DNA of 64,000 bases from Pseudooceanicola sediminis (GTDB lineage: Bacteria; Pseudomonadota; Alphaproteobacteria; Rhodobacterales; Rhodobacteraceae). The stretch is taken from assembly GCF_003575965.1 (NCBI RefSeq), contig NZ_QWJJ01000007.1, positions 134,976 through 198,975 on the forward strand, given 5' to 3'. Made by a program: the position numbers and the translations under genes. A model generated the notes under the pieces. The model was given only the letters and a program-made list of their open reading frames with translations. It was not told where the DNA came from and did not search any database. This document shows, piece after piece, positions 9,490-17,246 of this stretch. Positions within the stretch are counted from its first letter, which is position 1, and each line of letters opens with the position of its first letter.

Positions 9490-9924
9490 TCAGCGTTGCG
9501 GGAACAGGAAAGCGAAGGCGATGCGCCGCCGCCAGGCGTTGGTGAGCGGTTCCTCGATCACGCCGAGCCGCTCATAGGCGTGGAGGAAGGAATCGGGGCC
9601 GGTCAGGATCCCGACATGCTTGGCGATGGCGCGGGGCGTCATCCGGAACAGGACCAGCGCGCCGGGACCGGCCTTTACTAGTGGTACCTCGATCATCATG
9701 CGTCGTGCGCCCTCGGCCAGCACCTCGCGCGGGCCAGTCTCGCCCCAGTGCCGGCTGTAGGGTGGGATCGGGAACGGTTCGGGCCCGACGACCTCGCGCC
9801 AGACGCCCCGCGCGAGCCCGAGGCAGTCGCAGCCCACGCCCTTGAGGCTGGCCTGGTCGTGGTAGGGCGTGCCGAGCCACGCGCACGCCGCGGCGATGAC
9901 CCTATCTGGGTCGGCCGGCGTCAC
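9490..9924 (-). CDS. NlpC/P60-family tail cell-wall peptidase (GTA gp14-like)
   Basis: A 144-residue NlpC/P60-fold cysteine peptidase of the type carried in GTA and lambdoid tail tips to open peptidoglycan during DNA entry. The catalytic Cys lies in GVGCDCLGLARG (residues ~26-37) and the His in AKHVGILTG (~residues 101-109). A preceding segment, WLGTPYHDQA, is the usual N-terminal strand of the family. It overlaps the upstream DUF2163 gene by four bases (9921-9924), suggesting translational coupling, and is followed by the megatron gene. Assignment rests on catalytic motifs and conserved gene order. Confidence 0.9.
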   Translation of the reverse strand: MTPADPDRVIAAACAWLGTPYHDQASLKGVGCDCLGLARGVWREVVGPEPFPIPPYSRHWGETGPREVLAEGARRMMIEVPLVKAGPGALVLFRMTPRAIAKHVGILTGPDSFLHAYERLGVIEEPLTNAWRRRIAFAFLFPQR

Positions 9925-10805
9925 AACACGCCTCCGTCGTGGCCACCGTCCTTGGTCGCGTAGCGCAGGATCGTGTCCTGACCGGGGATGTGCGGAAAGC
10001 CGCGGAAATTGACGGTGTTGGCGAACTTCGCGCCGCAGGTCTCGATCCGCTTGTCGCAGCCCGCGCGGATGGTGAACGCGTCGCCCTCGGCGATCGCGCG
10101 CACCGGCGCCTCGAGCAGCGTGAGCAAGGCGATGCCGTCGGCAACGTCATGGCCGAGCACCTCGGTGCGCCGACCCGCGTTCGCGCCACTCGTCCAGTCC
10201 ATCGTGCCGAAGGTGAACCAGCCGGCTTCGAAGCCGCTGAGCCCCGAGACGGTGAAGGCCCGATCCCACAGCTGGTCTATCACGGCGCCCGCGCCCTTGT
10301 AGGCCGGATCCTCGAGATCGACACCGCAGCGCGCATCGCCAAGTGCGGCATCGCAGGTCGCCTGGAAGGTCCACCCGACCGTCTGGCCGAGCACATGGGC
10401 GAGCGACCGGACCTCCGCGACGAAGGCGAGCCGCCCGCGCCGGATCTGGCCGATGGCGCCTCGACGCATCAGCACCCGCTGGTTCGTGTCGGCCCAGTTC
10501 ACGCGCCAGACCTCGACCTCGGCGTTATCCCAGCGGCCGTCGAGAATGTCGGTCTCGGTGATCCGCTCCGAGGTCAGCACGCCCTCGGCGTCCTGCGCAT
10601 CGACGGACAGGTCCGAGCCCGAGCGCACCTCGGACGCGGTCAGCCCGCTTTCCGGCTCGAACTCCGTGCCGTCGAAGCTGAGCGTCCGGTCGTGATCGGT
10701 GAAGCCGAAAGTGACGTCGTCGGCGCGGCTGATCCGCCAGCACCACGCGAGCGTGGTCGTGCCCTCGTCGAGATGGGCCTGCAGCGCGGGCGAGAGGGAT
10801 TTCAT
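9921..10805 (-). CDS. DUF2163 tail protein (GTA gp13-like hub component)
   Basis: A 294-residue member of DUF2163, found next to the tail peptidase in Rhodobacterales phages and GTAs. Typical features are an N-terminal beta-rich half (DDVTFGFTDHDRTLSF) and a C-terminal cysteine-containing half including CDAALGDARCG, AGCDKRIETCGAKF and a final GFPHIPGQD. The four conserved cysteines are characteristic and could bind a metal or Fe-S centre, as reported for the GTA hub. The ATG at 10805 (MKSLSPALQ) is preferred to a longer upstream start because it overlaps the stop of the preceding lipoprotein gene in the ATGA style. It is coupled in turn to the peptidase downstream. Confidence 0.88.
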   Translation of the reverse strand: MKSLSPALQAHLDEGTTTLAWCWRISRADDVTFGFTDHDRTLSFDGTEFEPESGLTASEVRSGSDLSVDAQDAEGVLTSERITETDILDGRWDNAEVEVWRVNWADTNQRVLMRRGAIGQIRRGRLAFVAEVRSLAHVLGQTVGWTFQATCDAALGDARCGVDLEDPAYKGAGAVIDQLWDRAFTVSGLSGFEAGWFTFGTMDWTSGANAGRRTEVLGHDVADGIALLTLLEAPVRAIAEGDAFTIRAGCDKRIETCGAKFANTVNFRGFPHIPGQDTILRYATKDGGHDGGVL

Positions 10806-11044
10806 CGGCAGGTTCCTGTCATGCGGTCGTCGAGATCGGCGATCCAGGTCGCCCATTCAGGGGGCACGTCGGCGACGGTAGAGGCTGGCGGCCGGGCCAG
10901 CCGCGCCTCGGCATAGGAGGCGCAGCCCGCATCACCAGCGCCCATCGTTGCGGCGCAGCCGGTCAGCAGGATCGCCAGCACCGCGACCGTCACGAACCGC
11001 AGCTTGCCCGCGCTCGACGCGCTCGCCTTTGTCTTCCATCGCAT
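10802..11044 (-). CDS. Small lipoprotein, o-spanin (Rz1)-like
   Basis: An 80-residue protein with a basic N-terminus, a hydrophobic stretch and a lipobox, AILLTGC, with the lipidated Cys at residue 30. The mature part is short and polar. The gene overlaps the preceding coiled-coil membrane protein by about 110 bases in another frame, the classic nested Rz/Rz1 arrangement in which the outer-membrane spanin gene lies partly within the inner-membrane one. The C-terminus (ADLDDRMTGTCR) resembles that of the second lipoprotein at 59021-59203. The spanin function is inferred from architecture; sequence similarity to lambda Rz1 is not evident. The ATG at 11044 is the best start. Confidence 0.65.
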   Translation of the reverse strand: MRWKTKASASSAGKLRFVTVAVLAILLTGCAATMGAGDAGCASYAEARLARPPASTVADVPPEWATWIADLDDRMTGTCR

Positions 11045-11162
11045 CGCGTTCCGCCTCCCGTTTGCCCACGCGCTCCCCTTCCGCGCGCCCCCAGACCCGG
11101 CCGAGGACGACACCTCCGACCGCGCACAGAGCCGCGACTAGCCAGATGAGGAGATCAGCCAT
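10932..11162 (-). CDS. Small membrane protein with coiled coil, i-spanin (Rz)-like
   Basis: A 76-residue protein starting at the ATG at 11162, with one N-terminal transmembrane helix (LLIWLVAALCAVGGVVLG) followed by a charged, Arg/Glu-rich helical tail ending in DRLRRNDGRW. This is the topology of an inner-membrane spanin that reaches across the periplasm. The 3' part is nested with the lipoprotein gene. It sits in the lysis cassette downstream of the lysozyme. The open frame extends upstream to 11447, but that extension is Arg/Ser-rich noise over other genes. Function is inferred from topology and overlap. Confidence 0.65.
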   Translation of the reverse strand: MADLLIWLVAALCAVGGVVLGRVWGRAEGERVGKREAERDAMEDKGERVERGQAAVRDGRGAGDPADRLRRNDGRW

Positions 11163-11256
11163 CGTCCCGCTCCCCGCGCGCGGCGGCCACGCAGAGGGCG
11201 ACGACGAAGACGCCGACGCAGCCGCCCGCGACCAAGCCTGCGAAGAATTCAAGCAT
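11155..11256 (-). CDS. Tiny membrane protein, DUF3789-like
   Basis: A 33-residue frame starting at the ATG at 11256. It is a single hydrophobic helix (FFAGLVAGGCVGVFVVALC) followed by a short charged tail, a pattern that resembles DUF3789 mini-proteins common in phages. It overlaps the preceding membrane-protein gene by eight bases and the following spanin-like gene by eight bases (its stop lies inside the ATG region of that gene). This tight overlapping arrangement supports translation. The role in lysis or membrane perturbation is inferred from position. Confidence 0.5.
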   Translation of the reverse strand: MLEFFAGLVAGGCVGVFVVALCVAAARGERDDG

Positions 11257-11479
11257 CGCCGCGGAACCCGCGCTCGATCCGGTCGCGCAGGCCGATCAGG
11301 CCAAGACCGAGGAACATCAGCCCCGCTGGCGAGGCGTCGCCCGAGCCGGCAAGCAGCGCGACGAGACGTGCCAGTTCGGCGAGCGGCCCGGTGGCGGGCA
11401 GCGCGAGAGACGCGATGCCGGTGAGCATGGCGAGGCATCCCGCCCACCAGGTGAGCGAGTTGGGGCGAACGTAACGCAT
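11249..11479 (-). CDS. Small two-helix membrane protein of the lysis cassette
   Basis: A 76-residue protein starting MRYVRPNSLTWWAGCL, with two hydrophobic segments (about residues 10-27 and 52-64) separated by a short Gly/Ser linker, and a basic C-terminal tail (RDRIERGFRG). I recognise this as a recurrent small phage protein in Rhodobacterales located between the endolysin and the spanin-like genes. It begins five bases after the lysozyme stop. A holin or pinholin-type role is plausible from size and topology, but no diagnostic motif supports it. Confidence 0.55.
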   Translation of the reverse strand: MRYVRPNSLTWWAGCLAMLTGIASLALPATGPLAELARLVALLAGSGDASPAGLMFLGLGLIGLRDRIERGFRGDA

Positions 11480-11484
11480 GGGGA

Positions 11485-12132
11485 TCAGGCCATCCGGATC
11501 AGGTTGGAGAAAAAGGCGACAAGTCGGGGGAGCCAGCCGGTCGGCGCGTTGGGCGTTGCAGGTTTTGCGGGCCTGGCTGGCCGCAGCAGGTCCAGAGCCT
11601 CATCCTCGGTCAGGCGGCGGATCGGCCGCGAGAAATCCACGCGGCCGGTGCGATCGACCGACCAGACCGGGATCTTGCCATCGGGATAGCTCCCATGCCG
11701 GAACAGGTCGCGCTCGGTCTCCCGGCGCGGGATGATCGAGGCCGGTCGCCGCCAGTTCAGAAACGCGCCGGCGGCTGCAACGCGATTTCCGGCATTGAGG
11801 TGCCGGGTAAGCGCAGCCTTGGCGATGCCACCTGTGTTGTAGTGGAAGCTGACCAGCGCATCGAACTCGTGCGGCTCAAGCGGCAGCTTCACAGAGCGCA
11901 GGACAGCGTCCTCGTAAGCAACCAGATCGGCGCGGAAGACCCGGAACGCTTCTCGGATTCCGGCGTCGAGATCGGCGGGCATGCCGCGCGGCATGGTGAC
12001 CGGATCGGGCGGCCCGGCCGCGGCCGTGTGGCCGATGCCGAAGGTCCAGACCTGTTTCACATCGAGATAGGGTCCGGGCACGATACCTTCGTGCCGGACA
12101 AGGGCCAGAAAACCCCGGTCAGTCATTCGCAT
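11485..12132 (-). CDS. Phage endolysin, GH24 lysozyme family
   Basis: A 215-residue endolysin. The N-terminal GH24 lysozyme domain shows the catalytic triad arrangement: Glu in RHEGIV, Asp in PYLDVKQ and Thr in GIGHT, then SFHYNTGG near residue 95. It hydrolyses the glycan backbone of peptidoglycan. The final ~35 residues are Pro/Ala-rich and end in a hydrophobic helix (WLPRLVAFFSNLIRM), so the protein may have a C-terminal membrane anchor; there is no secretion signal at the N-terminus. GAGG precedes the ATG at 12132. It lies between holin-like genes and spanin-like genes, forming a complete lysis cassette. Confidence 0.9.
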   Translation of the reverse strand: MRMTDRGFLALVRHEGIVPGPYLDVKQVWTFGIGHTAAAGPPDPVTMPRGMPADLDAGIREAFRVFRADLVAYEDAVLRSVKLPLEPHEFDALVSFHYNTGGIAKAALTRHLNAGNRVAAAGAFLNWRRPASIIPRRETERDLFRHGSYPDGKIPVWSVDRTGRVDFSRPIRRLTEDEALDLLRPARPAKPATPNAPTGWLPRLVAFFSNLIRMA

Positions 12133-12136
12133 GGGA

Positions 12137-12268
12137 TTACCTCAGAAGCGAGAGGACGAGGATGAGCGCGGCGACGAAAAGGCCGACACGCGCGCGGTGG
12201 GCAAAGGCCAATCGAGCGTCCGCTGGGTCGCAGCGAAGGGCGCGCGCCAAGCGAAGAAGCTCATTCAT
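12137..12268 (-). CDS. 43-residue membrane protein upstream of the endolysin
   Basis: A short protein starting MNELLRLARALRCDP from the ATG at 12268, with a basic amphipathic N-terminal half and one C-terminal hydrophobic helix (VGLFVAALILVLSLL) that ends the protein. The start overlaps the end of the holin-like gene by eight bases, and the stop lies four bases before the lysozyme start. Position and topology suggest a holin accessory or antiholin. The longer in-frame start at 12343 would overlap the holin-like gene and is rejected. Confidence 0.5.
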   Translation of the reverse strand: MNELLRLARALRCDPADARLAFAHRARVGLFVAALILVLSLLR

Positions 12269-12611
12269 CGCTGTCGCCTCCTTTTCCTGCGCGAAGGCGC
12301 GCCAGGGCGACTTCGATGAATGCTGGTCCGAAGACGCCGACAAGATAGGCGGCCGACCCTGCCGCCCCGCCTGCCGGGATGGCTTCGATTGGCAGGTTGA
12401 GCCAAGAGGTTACGAGCGCCATAGACAGGCTCCCCATCCCGGCTGCGATCAGGCCGCCGAGCAGGATGTGCCGCAGCGCCTCGCGCAATCGCATTCTCGT
12501 GGTCAGCGCGTTTGTCGCGCCTCCGAGCGCGCCCCAAATGGCGAGGATGACGGCCGTGGAGGCGCCAAGTTCTCGGAGAACAGCAGCCAGAAATCCGGTC
12601 TCTTCATTCAT
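12261..12611 (-). CDS. Holin-like phage membrane protein
   Basis: A 116-residue protein with three hydrophobic helices, about residues 17-33, 47-68 and 78-100, and charged termini (MNEETGF at the start, GKGGDSDE at the end). Size, topology and position directly upstream of the endolysin fit a class I holin that permeabilises the inner membrane at the end of the lytic cycle. The ATG at 12611 overlaps the DUF2460 stop in the ATGA style; the longer reading frame to 12869 is a shadow of that gene and is Arg/His-rich. Confidence 0.65.
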   Translation of the reverse strand: MNEETGFLAAVLRELGASTAVILAIWGALGGATNALTTRMRLREALRHILLGGLIAAGMGSLSMALVTSWLNLPIEAIPAGGAAGSAAYLVGVFGPAFIEVALARLRAGKGGDSDE

Positions 12612-13234
12612 CGCCGGATCTCCAGAAGCGGGATGGAAGTGATGGAGCCGAGCCGCTCGAGGTCGAGAGTCACGTCGAGCGCGTCGGTGTCGAAGCGGAC
12701 CGGCACGTCGAAGGCGAAGCCTGCGGTGATCGCAACCCCTGCGCCTGGCGCGTTGGCAAAGGTGATAAGACCGGTGGTTGTGTCGATGGACCAGCCGGAG
12801 GGCTGCTCCACGCCTGCCAGCGCAATGCGCACAGTTCCGGTCACTGGTTTGGCAATGGCGCGCTTCCAAGATTGCGCGCCCGAAGCGTAGTGCTTGGCCA
12901 GCTGGAAGGCGGTCGTCGCGCCGTCGCCGGTGCCGATCGCCTGGTCGGTCGGCGCTAGCGTGCCCGACGGAAGGCAGGACTTGTGGTCACCCCAATCCTT
13001 GAAGCGGAAACCATGCAGGCGGCCATTGCGCGCCTCGAAGAAGGCGACCACCGCCGCCAGATCATCGGCGCGACGGATCCCATAGGCAACGTCATAGCGA
13101 CGACGTGAATTGGCCCAGCTGGCATTTCGTTCTTCGTCGCCTGAAGCGAGCTCGACGATCTGGGTTCGCCGCTCGGGCCCGCCTCGCGCGCCCCGGCTGA
13201 CGTTGTCGGGAAACCTGACCTCGTGAAACGCCAT
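12608..13234 (-). CDS. DUF2460 distal tail protein (GTA gp12-like)
   Basis: A 208-residue DUF2460 (TIGR02217) protein. Signature segments include FHEVRFPDNVSRG at the start, the turn LHGFRFKDWGDHKS in the middle and the dit-like C-terminal strand FDVPVRFDTDALDV. In the RcGTA tail this is the distal tail protein linking tube and hub. It is flanked by the tape-measure gene and lysis genes; in RcGTA it directly precedes the DUF2163 gene, so the lysis cassette here is inserted between gp12-like and gp13-like genes. The ATG at 13234 overlaps the tape-measure stop (TGATG). Confidence 0.9.
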   Translation of the reverse strand: MAFHEVRFPDNVSRGARGGPERRTQIVELASGDEERNASWANSRRRYDVAYGIRRADDLAAVVAFFEARNGRLHGFRFKDWGDHKSCLPSGTLAPTDQAIGTGDGATTAFQLAKHYASGAQSWKRAIAKPVTGTVRIALAGVEQPSGWSIDTTTGLITFANAPGAGVAITAGFAFDVPVRFDTDALDVTLDLERLGSITSIPLLEIRR

Positions 13235-15627
13235 CACATGCCCCTCCGCCCGAGCGAAACGGCACGGGCGATGTCCGCGGCGACTTGTGTGCGGGACTGC
13301 CTGAAGCTCTCGGCGTCGCGCGCCATGACGGTGACGTTGACGCCGCCTGCGCCGTAGCTCTGCGCCTCCCGCCGCGACAGCACCCGCTCGCCGCGCTGCA
13401 GGATCGCGGGCACCTCGTCGTGGCGGAGTCCGGTCATGCCGCCGTCATGCATCCGGGGCGCAGCGGCGAAGGCCATGGCCGGGACCATGCGCGACGGTCC
13501 CGCGGACCCCACCATCCCTCCCGCATGCAGGACGTTGGCGAAGATGCCGCCCGCCCCGGAGAAGACGCCGGAGAGCGCGTTTGCGATCGGCCCGAGGATG
13601 AAGCGCCGCGCCGCGAGCTGGGCGAGATCAGCCAGCAGCGAGGTAACCAGGTCGCGGAAGTTCAGCTTGCCAGTCTTCACGAACTGGCCGACCGCGTTCT
13701 CGGCCGACTGGAACGCGCTGACGAGGCTCTGGCCGATATCGCCGCCGATCTCCCGCGCCCGGCTGGCATAGTCCGAGAGCGCTGCCGTCACCGCCTGCCA
13801 TCCGGTCAGGGCACTCTCGGCACCTTCGCCAGCGGCGGCACCGGCATCGGTCGCAGCCAATCCGGCGCCGTCGAGCGCGGTTTCGAACCGTTCCGCCGCG
13901 GCCGTGGCCTCGGCCAGCGCATCGGCGCCGTCCTCATCCGTGCCGCGCACCGCTTCGCGCAGCGCCTGCCAGCTTTCGAGTGGAGCGCGAGCGCCCTCGG
14001 CCAGATCGCGCGCCGCACCGCGATAGAGGTTCGCGGACTTGAGCGCGCGGTTGGCCGCGTCCGTCAGGCCGAGATCGGGCGCGGTCAGCGGATTGTCCTC
14101 GAAGGCCCGGTCGAACGCCGCCTGTGCCGCTGTCGTTGCAGCACTGGCCGCGCCCTCGAAGCGGTTCTCGATCTCGCCGAGGTCAAGGTCGGGCACAAGC
14201 GAGATGCGCCGCTCGGAGCCGAGCGCTTCCAGCCCCTGGTTGATGCCGCCGATGAAGCCGTTGATGCGCGAGACCACGCCGTTCAGCATCGCCTCAACAC
14301 CGTCGATCAGGCTGTTGGCCGCCTGAAACGCGAGATCGCCGATGGCGGCTGGCAGCAGGCCCCAGATCGCCTTGATCGCCTCATAGGCTCCCTCAAACGT
14401 GTTCGCAGCCGTGTTGCCGAAAGCCACGACGCTCTCTATGGCGCTCTGCATGCCAGAGGCGGCATCGGCCTTCAGATCGAAGAACATCGCCGTGGCGGCA
14501 GCGCCCGCCGCCGCAGCTCCCATCTTGATGCGTTCCCAGACCTCGACGGCGAGGTCCTTCAGAAGCGACATTGCCTCACCAAATCCGCCAGCTCCCGACA
14601 CGAGGCGGGTGAACTGGTAGACAAGCTCGCCTGCGCCAACGATGAGCGCGCCGATGCCGGTGCGGATCAGGGCGCCACGCAACAGGACCAGCGCCGTGGC
14701 AAGCCCGCGCACCGACAGCGCTGCGGCGGCCATGCCAGTCACCCAGCGTCCCGCGAGGAACGCTGCGAAGGTGGCAGCATAAGTGGTCAGGCGACCGATC
14801 TTGTCGAAGAGCCCGCGGATCGCGATGCCGAGCGGACCGGCGCGGCTCGCGATCGCGGCCATGGCATCGGCGACGGCTTCCAGCGCGGGGGCTGCGGCAA
14901 CGGCCAGCTGGTTTGAAAGCCCGCGCCAGATCAGCCCCAGCCGGGAGATCGCGTCATTGGTTCGCTCGATCTGGTCGGCATCCTGCTCGGAGACGACGAC
15001 ACCGAAGGCGAGAACATCTTCGGTCGCCTGGCGCAGTGTCGCGGTGTCGATGCGCGACATGGCGATGGAGCCTTCCTCGCCGAAAAGCTGACCGGCGATG
15101 GCCGCGCGTTCGGCGGCGGGCACAAATTCCTCGATGGCCGCGTTGATGGCACCAACCCGCTGGTCGAGCGGCAGGGCAATCAAGTCGGTCGCGGAGAGCC
15201 CCAGCCGATCAAGCGCATCCGCTGCGGGTCCGGTCCCGGCGGCCGCCTGACTGAGGCGGCGCGTCAGATCCTTTGTCGCCTGTTCGATGCCCGATATGGA
15301 GACGCCCGCCAGCTCGCCCGCGCGCTCCAGCGTCTGGATCGAGGCCACGGTAGTTCCCAGCGATTGTGCCAACTTTGCCTGTGCATCGACCGTCTGAAGG
15401 CCGGAGCGGACCATGGCGACGCCCGCGGCAGCGGCTGCGGCGACCGCTGCAGCTGCGGCAATCCGCACCCGTCGCGAGAAGGCCGCAAGCCGGGTATTGG
15501 CCGCTTCCATCTCGCGGCTCAGCCGTCCGAAGCCGCGCGATCCAGCTTCGCCGACACCTTCCAGTTCGGCGCGCACCTGCCGTCCGCCCACGGCCGCGAG
15601 GCGGACGGAGACGCGTTTCTCAGCCAT
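13234..15627 (-). CDS. Tail tape-measure protein
   Basis: A 797-residue alpha-helical, Ala-rich protein. It has an N-terminal coiled segment (residues ~1-60), hydrophobic helices near residues 58-72 and 295-330 that are typical of tape-measure proteins, and a C-terminal ~100-residue domain containing GKLNFRDLVTSLLADLAQLAARRF, the lambda-type tail_tape_C pattern (phrase split: core FRDLVTSLL). It sets tail length and travels with DNA into the host. It starts inside the end of the upstream chaperone frame. Length predicts a tail of roughly 100 nm or more by the usual 1.5 angstrom per residue rule (inference). Confidence 0.88.
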   Translation of the reverse strand: MAEKRVSVRLAAVGGRQVRAELEGVGEAGSRGFGRLSREMEAANTRLAAFSRRVRIAAAAAVAAAAAAGVAMVRSGLQTVDAQAKLAQSLGTTVASIQTLERAGELAGVSISGIEQATKDLTRRLSQAAAGTGPAADALDRLGLSATDLIALPLDQRVGAINAAIEEFVPAAERAAIAGQLFGEEGSIAMSRIDTATLRQATEDVLAFGVVVSEQDADQIERTNDAISRLGLIWRGLSNQLAVAAAPALEAVADAMAAIASRAGPLGIAIRGLFDKIGRLTTYAATFAAFLAGRWVTGMAAAALSVRGLATALVLLRGALIRTGIGALIVGAGELVYQFTRLVSGAGGFGEAMSLLKDLAVEVWERIKMGAAAAGAAATAMFFDLKADAASGMQSAIESVVAFGNTAANTFEGAYEAIKAIWGLLPAAIGDLAFQAANSLIDGVEAMLNGVVSRINGFIGGINQGLEALGSERRISLVPDLDLGEIENRFEGAASAATTAAQAAFDRAFEDNPLTAPDLGLTDAANRALKSANLYRGAARDLAEGARAPLESWQALREAVRGTDEDGADALAEATAAAERFETALDGAGLAATDAGAAAGEGAESALTGWQAVTAALSDYASRAREIGGDIGQSLVSAFQSAENAVGQFVKTGKLNFRDLVTSLLADLAQLAARRFILGPIANALSGVFSGAGGIFANVLHAGGMVGSAGPSRMVPAMAFAAAPRMHDGGMTGLRHDEVPAILQRGERVLSRREAQSYGAGGVNVTVMARDAESFRQSRTQVAADIARAVSLGRRGM

Positions 15628-15945
15628 GGGAATGATCCATCTGTTCGTTGAGTTTCGCGACCATCACCGCTTCGATGACGGGCAGCAGTTCGGCCATAAT
15701 GAGCTGTGGCACGCCGAGCGCGTCACCGAGCGCCAGCGCGGCCGACATGTCCCAGCCGACGACCGCGCCCGGCAGGACACGGAGTTGGCCGCCGAGACGG
15801 TCGACCAGGTCCCAGACCTGCCAGCCCTCATAAGTCAGCGGCTGGTTTAGCCGCGTCGGGCAGTCTTCGCACGCTTCCGCGCAGGCTTGGCAGTATCGGT
15901 CGCCCCCGCCGAAGGACCACTCGGCAAGGACGCGGAGACGTTTTT
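15620..15945 (-). CDS. -1 frameshift extension of the tail assembly chaperone (GT-type)
   Basis: This frame has no usable ATG before its conserved part, yet is open from the slippery site to a stop overlapping the tape-measure start. Read after a -1 shift at 15940-15946 it adds 106 residues to the first 115 residues of the upstream chaperone gene (221 residues total). The added part contains a zinc-binding-like C-x2-C-x3-C-x2-C (CQACAEACEDC), then PLTYEGWQVWDLVDRLGG, a conserved tail-chaperone pattern. This is the lambda G/GT arrangement immediately before the tape-measure gene. The conserved segment without its own start codon strongly supports frameshifting. Confidence 0.75.
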
Positions 15946-16284
15946 TTCCTGTTCCAGCAGCAGGCCCTTGGACACGTAGGTCAGTTGGAATGCCTCGAAG
16001 ATCGGCCAGATGTCCAAGAGCGCGTCGATGGCCTCGGGGCTAGGCTCGATTGGTTTCCCGTCAGCGTCCCCGATGCCATCCCAAGCGAGAACCGCCCGGC
16101 GCGCCAGCGCCTTGGCGAAGGCGACGGCGCGTTCCTCGTCGGAGGCCTCCTCGGGCACCGTCTCGACGGCGGGATCGCTGCGGGTGGCCACCATCAGCGC
16201 GGTAGTCAGCGGTCGCAGTTGCGCCCGCACGCCGGGGGCAAGATCATGCCAGCGTGGTGCATTCGTCAGGTCGAGCGTCAGCAT
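15847..16284 (-). CDS. Tail assembly chaperone (G-type, unshifted product)
   Basis: A 145-residue protein between the tail tube and tape-measure genes, the invariant site of siphovirus tail assembly chaperones. It is beta/alpha mixed in its first ~110 residues (VRAQLRPLTTALMVATR near the start, ALLDIWPIFEAFQLTYV near residue 90), then has a low-complexity Ser/Pro/Lys tail that exists only in the unshifted product. Codons 113-115 form the slippery heptamer described separately. The ATG at 16284 overlaps the stop of the tail tube gene (TGATG). Together with the shifted form it should coat the tape-measure protein during tail assembly. Confidence 0.8.
   Translation of the reverse strand: MLTLDLTNAPRWHDLAPGVRAQLRPLTTALMVATRSDPAVETVPEEASDEERAVAFAKALARRAVLAWDGIGDADGKPIEPSPEAIDALLDIWPIFEAFQLTYVSKGLLLEQEKNVSASLPSGPSAGATDTAKPARKRAKTARRG
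15940..15946 (-). promoter_or_regulatory. Programmed -1 ribosomal frameshift site A-AAA-AAC
   Basis: On the reverse strand codons 113-115 of the chaperone gene read gaa aaa aac, giving the heptamer A AAA AAC in the exact X-XXY-YYZ phase required for simultaneous -1 slippage. The -1 frame downstream is open for 106 codons and carries the conserved tail-chaperone domain. Established knowledge: lambda G/GT and most long-tailed phages use such a shift upstream of the tape-measure gene. No downstream stimulatory structure was worked out. Confidence 0.75.
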
Positions 16285-17222
16285 CAGTAGGTCTCCACAT
16301 CATTTACGAGAGTGGCGGTGCACATCCGGCCGACGACGCTGTCGCGCGCGGCCTGCCAGTCGAAGGTCGCCTGCACACCCTGCGGCCCGGAAATCTCGAT
16401 GCGCGGGCGCGGCAGGTAGACGGCGTGCACGGTGAAGGTGAAGCTCTCGCCAGAGGGCAGCAGATAGGCGAACTCTAGCTCGCAGGGATCGCCGTTGATC
16501 GCTTGTGTCACTAGCGTCTGATCGGCGAACCGCACTTCGATGGTGCCGGTCAGCGCAGCGATGGAGGGGTCTGCGCCGTCGATACGACCATCCGAACGAA
16601 TGGTCTCAATGCGGTCGAGGTTGTTGGCATAGGTGATGTCGGCCGAGACGACATTGCCCAGGGAGGAGCCATTCCGCGTGATCGCCCCGTTGAAATGGCC
16701 GAAGCGCTGCAATTCGAGGGCGGCTGGCGTGCCTGCACTTGTTGCCGTGCCGACAGTCTCGCCCTGCGCCACCAGCCGGGCCGTTGCGGTCAGCAGACCA
16801 GAGCGCTGCATCTGCCAGTTGATCTGATCGAGCACGCAGCCGGAATACATCGCATAGCGGGGCACCTCCGGCATGCCAGTCTCTATGGACATGTTGGGCA
16901 GCGTCCAGGACCCCGACTGAAACTCATGGGTCCAGGGCCCTGTGCCGGTCGTGGTCGGGTCACCAAAAGCTGCCTTCAGCCAGAACCCGAAGGCCTCGGT
17001 GTCAAGCGGCACCACAACATCGCCGTCGGCCGTCACCGCATCCTTGATCGGCGCCAGTGGATCGCGGCCGTAGCCGAGAAGCTCGGAGTTCAGCAGTGGT
17101 TGCTCCGCGCCCAGCGAGGTGCTTGCGAAGGGCAATTTCGTGAAACCGCCCACCGGGGGCGTTCCGTAAGTCGTCTCGAACGCAAGCGCCATCTGCGCCC
17201 GCGCCCCTTGGGCTCGTGCCAT
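16284..17222 (-). CDS. Major tail tube protein
   Basis: A 312-residue beta-rich protein in the position of the siphovirus tail tube gene, between the tail terminator-like gene and the chaperones. It starts MARAQGARAQMALAFETTYG, a pattern common to phage tail tube proteins of this group, and contains a long insertion of Ser/Thr/Gly-rich strands. The C-terminus has the segment VYLPRPRIEISGPQGVQATF, consistent with the tube beta-sandwich. It has no signal peptide. Copies of this protein stack as hexamers around the tape-measure protein. Confidence 0.85.
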   Translation of the reverse strand: MARAQGARAQMALAFETTYGTPPVGGFTKLPFASTSLGAEQPLLNSELLGYGRDPLAPIKDAVTADGDVVVPLDTEAFGFWLKAAFGDPTTTGTGPWTHEFQSGSWTLPNMSIETGMPEVPRYAMYSGCVLDQINWQMQRSGLLTATARLVAQGETVGTATSAGTPAALELQRFGHFNGAITRNGSSLGNVVSADITYANNLDRIETIRSDGRIDGADPSIAALTGTIEVRFADQTLVTQAINGDPCELEFAYLLPSGESFTFTVHAVYLPRPRIEISGPQGVQATFDWQAARDSVVGRMCTATLVNDVETY

Positions 17223-17246
17223 TGTGTTCTCCTCGGGTTGTCGGGG

